NCBI GenBank assembly: GCA_900772705.1
Contig: CAAGRQ010000090.1
Coordinates: 1 to 18,149, forward strand
DNA length: 18,149 nt
Direction: 5' to 3'
Source: Clostridia bacterium
GTDB taxonomy: Bacteria; Bacillota; Clostridia; Oscillospirales; Acutalibacteraceae
Part shown: one piece after another, positions 14,682 to 18,149 of the stretch
Layout of the letters: the number at the start of each line of letters is the position of its first letter
Numbering within the stretch: position 1 is the first letter of the stretch
Position numbers and translations under genes: made by a program
The notes under the pieces: model-generated
Seen by the model: the letters and a program-made list of their open reading frames with translations, nothing else
Database searches by the model: none
Told to the model about the DNA's origin: nothing

Positions 14682-14707
14682 CACAAAAAAATATATGCGT
14701 TTTTGTG
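14682..14707. repeat. Inverted repeat in the divergent intergenic region
   Basis: CACAAAAA (14682-14689) and TTTTTGTG (14700-14707) form a perfect 8-10-8 inverted repeat about 28 bases upstream of the -35 box of the EF-G-like gene and about 100 bases from that of the transhydrogenase operon. AAATATATG occurs twice around it. It could be a regulator site; the rest of 14584-14734 is featureless AT-rich DNA. Confidence 0.4.
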
Positions 14708-14734
14708 AAATATATGTAAAATAAACAAAACATA

Positions 14735-14763
14735 TTGACACGATACAAATAATATTATACAAT
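14735..14763 (+). promoter_or_regulatory. Sigma-A promoter of the EF-G-like gene
   Basis: TTGACA (14735-14740), 17 bases, TACAAT (14758-14763), one mismatch in total. The start point would be near 14770, leaving a short leader with GGAG at 14786-14789. Confidence 0.7.
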
Positions 14764-14797
14764 TTTAACAAACGATAAATTAAAAGGAGTGTTCTTT

Positions 14798-16840
14798 ATG
14801 AGCATAGTTAAAAATGTAGCTGTTGTAGGTCACGCCTCAAAGGGCAAAACAACTCTTACAGAAGCAATGCTTAATGTTGCCGGTGTGACGGAGCGTATGG
14901 GCAGGACAGCAGACGGAAATACGGTGTCCGACAGTGATGCCGAGGAAAAAAAGAGGGGTGTCAGCATCTCCTCCTCACTCTTGCAGTTTACATATGCAGA
15001 CGCAAGAATTAACATAATCGACACTCCGGGATTGTTTGATTTTGCTATGGGTGCAGCGGAGGGACTCCGTGCATCAGACAGCGCCATAGTAGTGGTTTCC
15101 GCTCGCTCGGGCTTGGCGGCAGGCGCCGAAAAAGCGTTCACAAACGCAGGCAAAAAGGGAATGGCTCGTATTATCGTCACCTCAAAAATGGACGATGAGC
15201 GTGCCGATTTTTATAAGGCTTTTAACGGATTGGTTGCAAAGTTCGGCACAACTATGTGTCCCGTTGTCGTTCCGATTATTACCGCAGGCAAGGTTGCCGG
15301 TTACTATAATATGATTGACGATACAGCCTATACCTATGACGGAGTTCATAAAAAGGTTTCGGATATTATCCACGATGATACGGCTCGTTTTGAGGCGGTT
15401 AAGGAGGTATTCAGCGAGGCTGTCGCAGGTACCGATGATGAACTTATGGAAAAATATTTTGACGGTGAGCCGCTTACCAAAGAGGATAAACTCAAAGGTT
15501 TGTCACTTGGCGTTGCTCAGGGCAGCATTGTTCCTGTATTTGCTCTTTCGGGTCTTACCGGTGCCGGCGTTGATATGCTTCTCGATTTCATTAAGGACTG
15601 TTGTCCTGCACCTAAGGCTGAATATGCTGTTGACGCACAGGGCGAGCCTGTTGAAATTTCCGTTGACGAAAATGCACCGCTTGCCGCAGTCTGCTTTAAG
15701 ACCGTAGCCGACCCGTTTATCGGAAAACTGAATTATTTTAAGGCTGTTTCGGGCAAAATCGTTCAGGGCAAAACTGTTGTAAATTCACGTACGGGCAAGA
15801 GCGAAAGAGTGGGAAAAATCGTTAATATGCTCGGCATTAAGCAGAATGAGGCAAAGGAAATATCGGCGGGTGAAATCGGTGCCGTTGTAAAACTTGACGG
15901 CTTTAAGACGGGTGATACCATGTGCGAGCAGAGCAGGGTTGTAACGCTTGACGGCGTTAACGTACCTACTCCGTGCTATTCTATGGCGATTAAGTCCGAT
16001 AAGAAGGGCGAGGAGGAAAAGATTTCAAACGCTCTTCAAAAACTGATTGAGGAGGATCCGTCGCTTTCGTATAAGGTTAATAACGAAACGCATCAGTCGA
16101 TTCTCTCGGGTCTCGGCGAACAGCATCTTGATGTATGTTTGTCAAAACTCGGGGCAAAATATAATGTAAGCGCAACGCTCGAAAAACCCCGTGTTGCATA
16201 TAGGGAAACCATTACACGTAAGGTGTCGGCTCAGGGCAGACACAAAAAGCAGTCCGGCGGTCACGGTCAGTTCGGTGATGTATTTATCGAGTTTGAACCG
16301 TACGATACAGAAGAACTTATATTTGCAGAGAGAGTTGTCGGCGGTTCAGTGCCTAAAAACTTCTTCCCGGCGGTAGAAAAGGGACTTCGGGAATCTATGG
16401 AAAAGGGCGTGCTGGCAGGCTATCCTATGGTGGGCGTTAAGGCGACTCTTTATGACGGCTCGTACCACCCGGTAGATTCGTCGGAAATGTCATTTAAGAT
16501 GGCGGCGTCGCTTGCATTTAAGGCAGGCATTGCGGACGCAGGACCTATTCTTCTTGAGCCGATTGTTACGCTTAATGCAGTTTGCAATGATGAGGTAATG
16601 GGCGATGTCATCGGCGATATTAATAAGCGCAGAGGCAGAGTTCTCGGTATGACTCCGAGCGGTGACGGTATGCAGGAGATTGTTGCCGAAGTGCCCGAGT
16701 CGGAAATGACTACCTTCTCAACCTCTATGAGGCAGATTACTCAGGGCAGAGGTTCGTTCACCACTGAGTTTGCGAGATATGACAGATGCCCCGAGCACAT
16801 TGCTCAAAAGGTTATTGCAGAGAGTAAAAACGAGGATTAA
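14798..16840 (+). CDS. Elongation factor G-like protein with altered GTPase motifs
   Basis: A 680-residue paralogue of translocation factor EF-G with all five domains. The P-loop GHASKGKTT (11-19) is intact, but G3 reads DTPGL (75-79), so the catalytic histidine of DTPGH is leucine, and G4 reads SKMD (129-132) where NKxD is the rule. Switch I keeps EEKKRGVSIS (49-58). Domain IV has SGGHGQFGDV and GSYHPVDSSE with the conserved tip histidine H557, so ribosome A-site contact is likely kept. Related EF-G-like proteins of Firmicutes also vary at the G3 histidine. It may bind GTP but hydrolyse it slowly, and could act as an accessory or starvation translation factor; no resistance role is shown. 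ATG 14798 follows GGAG (14786-14789) at eight bases. The standard fusA, expected near rpsL-rpsG, is not in this window. Confidence 0.9.
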   Translation: MSIVKNVAVVGHASKGKTTLTEAMLNVAGVTERMGRTADGNTVSDSDAEEKKRGVSISSSLLQFTYADARINIIDTPGLFDFAMGAAEGLRASDSAIVVVSARSGLAAGAEKAFTNAGKKGMARIIVTSKMDDERADFYKAFNGLVAKFGTTMCPVVVPIITAGKVAGYYNMIDDTAYTYDGVHKKVSDIIHDDTARFEAVKEVFSEAVAGTDDELMEKYFDGEPLTKEDKLKGLSLGVAQGSIVPVFALSGLTGAGVDMLLDFIKDCCPAPKAEYAVDAQGEPVEISVDENAPLAAVCFKTVADPFIGKLNYFKAVSGKIVQGKTVVNSRTGKSERVGKIVNMLGIKQNEAKEISAGEIGAVVKLDGFKTGDTMCEQSRVVTLDGVNVPTPCYSMAIKSDKKGEEEKISNALQKLIEEDPSLSYKVNNETHQSILSGLGEQHLDVCLSKLGAKYNVSATLEKPRVAYRETITRKVSAQGRHKKQSGGHGQFGDVFIEFEPYDTEELIFAERVVGGSVPKNFFPAVEKGLRESMEKGVLAGYPMVGVKATLYDGSYHPVDSSEMSFKMAASLAFKAGIADAGPILLEPIVTLNAVCNDEVMGDVIGDINKRRGRVLGMTPSGDGMQEIVAEVPESEMTTFSTSMRQITQGRGSFTTEFARYDRCPEHIAQKVIAESKNED

Positions 16841-16847
16841 TTAAGGT

Positions 16848-17444
16848 ATGACAGATTTCATAAAAGGACTGAAAAAATTTTCCATAGGTACCATTGCTGT
16901 TGCCGTTGTGCTGGGAATTGTGCTTATCGCCTTTCCGTCGCAGTGTATAGATTATATATCGCTCATTGTCGGAATTTCCATGATAGCGATAGGCTTGATT
17001 GCCATAATCACCTATATAGCGGACAGAACATCGTCTCTGCCGCTTGTGCTCGGCATTTTGGTGCTGATATGCGGCATAATAGTTTGTGCACGGTATCGGG
17101 CAATAATTTCAATTATCGTAGTGCTGTTCGGCATATTCATCACAACTTCGGGTCTTGTTAATATAGCAACTTCGATTCGCTCCCTTGTTTTTCACGGAGT
17201 GGCAGGCTGGCTGACCATGGCTCTTTCGGTTGTTACGGTAATTTTCGGTATAGTTGCGATAACAAAATCGTCTCAACTCACCGAAGGAATAGTTCGTTTT
17301 ATCGGCGTTTCGTTTATTGTGTATGCCGTTTTGGGAGTGGTTTCACTCATTCAGGTAAAGCATATGACCGATAAGGTAAAGGATGCGGTGGATTCTGTAT
17401 CCGATATTGAGGTTGACGCAAAAGAGGTCGATGACGATAAATAA
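16848..17444 (+). CDS. HdeD/DUF308-family membrane protein
   Basis: A 198-residue protein with six hydrophobic segments between about residues 12 and 167, ordered as three hairpins, followed by an acidic cytoplasmic tail (about 170-198) rich in Asp, Lys and Val. This is the layout of the HdeD/DUF308 family, known in E. coli from acid resistance but otherwise of unknown role. It starts seven bases after the EF-G-like stop; AAGG (16843-16846) is too close to the ATG and GAGGA (16832-16836) is eleven bases away inside the upstream gene, so translation is probably coupled. It is followed directly by a terminator. Confidence 0.83.
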   Translation: MTDFIKGLKKFSIGTIAVAVVLGIVLIAFPSQCIDYISLIVGISMIAIGLIAIITYIADRTSSLPLVLGILVLICGIIVCARYRAIISIIVVLFGIFITTSGLVNIATSIRSLVFHGVAGWLTMALSVVTVIFGIVAITKSSQLTEGIVRFIGVSFIVYAVLGVVSLIQVKHMTDKVKDAVDSVSDIEVDAKEVDDDK

Positions 17445-17457
17445 AATTAAGTAAATT

Positions 17458-17501
17458 AAAAAAGGCAATGCACCTATAAAAGTGCGTTGCCTTTGTTTTT
17501 T
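17458..17501. terminator. Bidirectional intrinsic terminator
   Basis: AAAGGCAATGCAC (17461-17473) pairs with GTGCGTTGCCTTT (17482-17494), thirteen pairs with one G-T, around an eight-base loop. The plus strand continues GTTTTTT and the minus strand also has a T run. It separates the HdeD-like gene from azlD, which converge on it. Confidence 0.87.
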
Positions 17502-17853
17502 ATACGAATACAAAATGTATCAGCAGCATATATGACACCGTGCCTATTGATATGCTAAGCAGTGTGTTTTTCTTCCATAAATGTACCGCTGCCGTAATCG
17601 CAATGCCTATGAGTTGAGGAAGCAGTGAATTTATGTCAATCGAGAATGCCGCACCCGAGCCGCCGAGATAGGTGCTCTTGATGCAATATATTATCAGTAT
17701 TCCGATTATAGCGGGAGGCAGAATGTCGCCAAGATATTTCACGATTTTCGGCACTTCTCTGTTGGTGAATATCGCAAAGGGGATTACCCTTGTTGCAAAT
17801 GTGCAAAGGGACGCCACTAAAATAATAACTATAAGTTTGGAGGTAGGAATCAT
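17500..17853 (-). CDS. azlD: AzlD-family branched-chain amino acid exporter subunit
   Basis: Small membrane subunit (117 residues, about four helices) of the AzlCD-type exporter for branched-chain amino acids and their analogues. The ATRVIPF motif (20-26) and PPAIIGIL (66-73) in the helices are typical of AzlD. Its ATG overlaps the azlC stop by four bases (ATGA) and GGAGG is close to the start on the minus strand inside azlC, so the two are translated together. It ends at the bidirectional terminator. Confidence 0.9.
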   Translation of the reverse strand: MIPTSKLIVIILVASLCTFATRVIPFAIFTNREVPKIVKYLGDILPPAIIGILIIYCIKSTYLGGSGAAFSIDINSLLPQLIGIAITAAVHLWKKNTLLSISIGTVSYMLLIHFVFV

Positions 17854-18149
17854 TTTATGCCCTCCTTGCCTATGTATCCCATACGGCTTTTGCCGAGCAG
17901 GAGAATCGCAACCGTAACGATAAGAGACGGGAGCAAAAATTTATCCGCACCGAAAATCAGAAGGCAGATTATCGCACAGAAAACTCCGATAATACCCGGA
18001 AGTTTTGATTTGCTCGCTCTCATTTGGTCAATGAAAATTACGGTGAAAAGAGCAGTCATGGAAAAGTCTATTCCCGTAAAATCAATTTTAATCAGTTGAC
18101 CTGCAAGCGAGCCGATGACGGAGCCGATTATCCAGTATATGTGGTCGAA
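17850..18149 (-). CDS. azlC: AzlC-family permease, 3' part only
   Basis: The frame is open from the window edge to TGA (complement of 17850-17852) and gives the last 99 residues of AzlC, the large subunit of the branched-chain amino acid exporter (full length about 230). The visible part starts with a DHIYW motif and continues with GS-x2-G, then GIDFSMTALF-x5-DQ, the conserved second half of AzlC, and ends in two hydrophobic segments. The start of the gene and any promoter lie outside the window. An internal ATG at 18059 is not the start because the conserved sequence continues upstream of it. Confidence 0.9.
   Translation of the reverse strand, partial: FDHIYWIIGSVIGSLAGQLIKIDFTGIDFSMTALFTVIFIDQMRASKSKLPGIIGVFCAIICLLIFGADKFLLPSLIVTVAILLLGKSRMGYIGKEGIK

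Noticed and set aside
14762..14771. Possible Rex redox-repressor site (TTTTAACAAA) before the EF-G-like gene
   Set aside because: Only one half of the Rex palindrome is seen; the matching TTGTTAA half is absent at the right distance, and such AT-rich words are common here.
14798..16840. Tetracycline resistance (TetM-type ribosomal protection) or fusidate resistance protein
   Set aside because: The G-domain and domain IV motifs fit the EF-G-like paralogue group of Firmicutes better than TetM, and no mobile element or resistance gene is nearby.

Overview
The window reads as chromosome of an anaerobic, spore-forming, moderately AT-rich Firmicute of the Clostridia, most likely a gut Oscillospiraceae/Ruminococcaceae-type organism. 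The grounds are two forespore membrane genes (spoVAC, spoVAE), flavin/Fe-S electron-bifurcation proteins of anaerobes, a plant-glycan style GH43 protein with a GPH-family sugar symporter, strong GGAG-type ribosome binding sites and consensus sigma-A promoters. No tRNA, rRNA, CRISPR array, insertion sequence or phage gene was seen, and no gene-free stretch exceeds 300 bases.

Layout. 1-2120: a membrane-anchored nucleotide-sugar 4,6-dehydratase (CapD/PglF type) with its own promoter and terminator. 2172-4399: an SDR oxidoreductase, divergent from a two-gene unit (small acidic protein resembling CDI immunity proteins, then a GH43-like glycosidase); the two directions start from back-to-back promoters whose -35 boxes form one palindrome. 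4396-6665: spoVAC (minus strand), an orphan MacB/LolD-type ABC ATPase with a consensus promoter and an operator-like palindrome, spoVAE, and a protein that looks like a degenerate FeoB G domain. spoVAD, which normally lies between spoVAC and spoVAE, is absent here and the ATPase occupies its place. 6731-9200: a GPH sugar:cation symporter with an in-frame coding-like tail beyond its TGA stop, then a TSUP (TauE/SafE-like) permease.

9250-14514 (minus strand): NuoE/HydC-like, NuoF/HydB-like and a fused [2Fe-2S]-GltD/NfnB-[4Fe-4S] flavoprotein, followed by a VanZ-like membrane protein. No hydrogenase H-cluster domain is present, so this looks like a Sporomusa-type (Stn/Bfu) electron-bifurcating transhydrogenase linking ferredoxin, NADH and NADPH rather than a hydrogenase or complex I. 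14798-17444: a divergent EF-G paralogue lacking the catalytic histidine, with a downstream HdeD/DUF308 membrane protein. 17500-18149: azlD and the 3' part of azlC on the minus strand.

The strongest leads are the bifurcating transhydrogenase, the broken-up spoVA locus in which the terminator hairpin of the ATPase gene buries the spoVAE ribosome binding site, the coding-like tail after the symporter stop codon, the pseudo-GTPase next to spoVAE, and the EF-G paralogue with altered GTPase motifs. All family assignments come from reading motifs by eye; no database search was possible.
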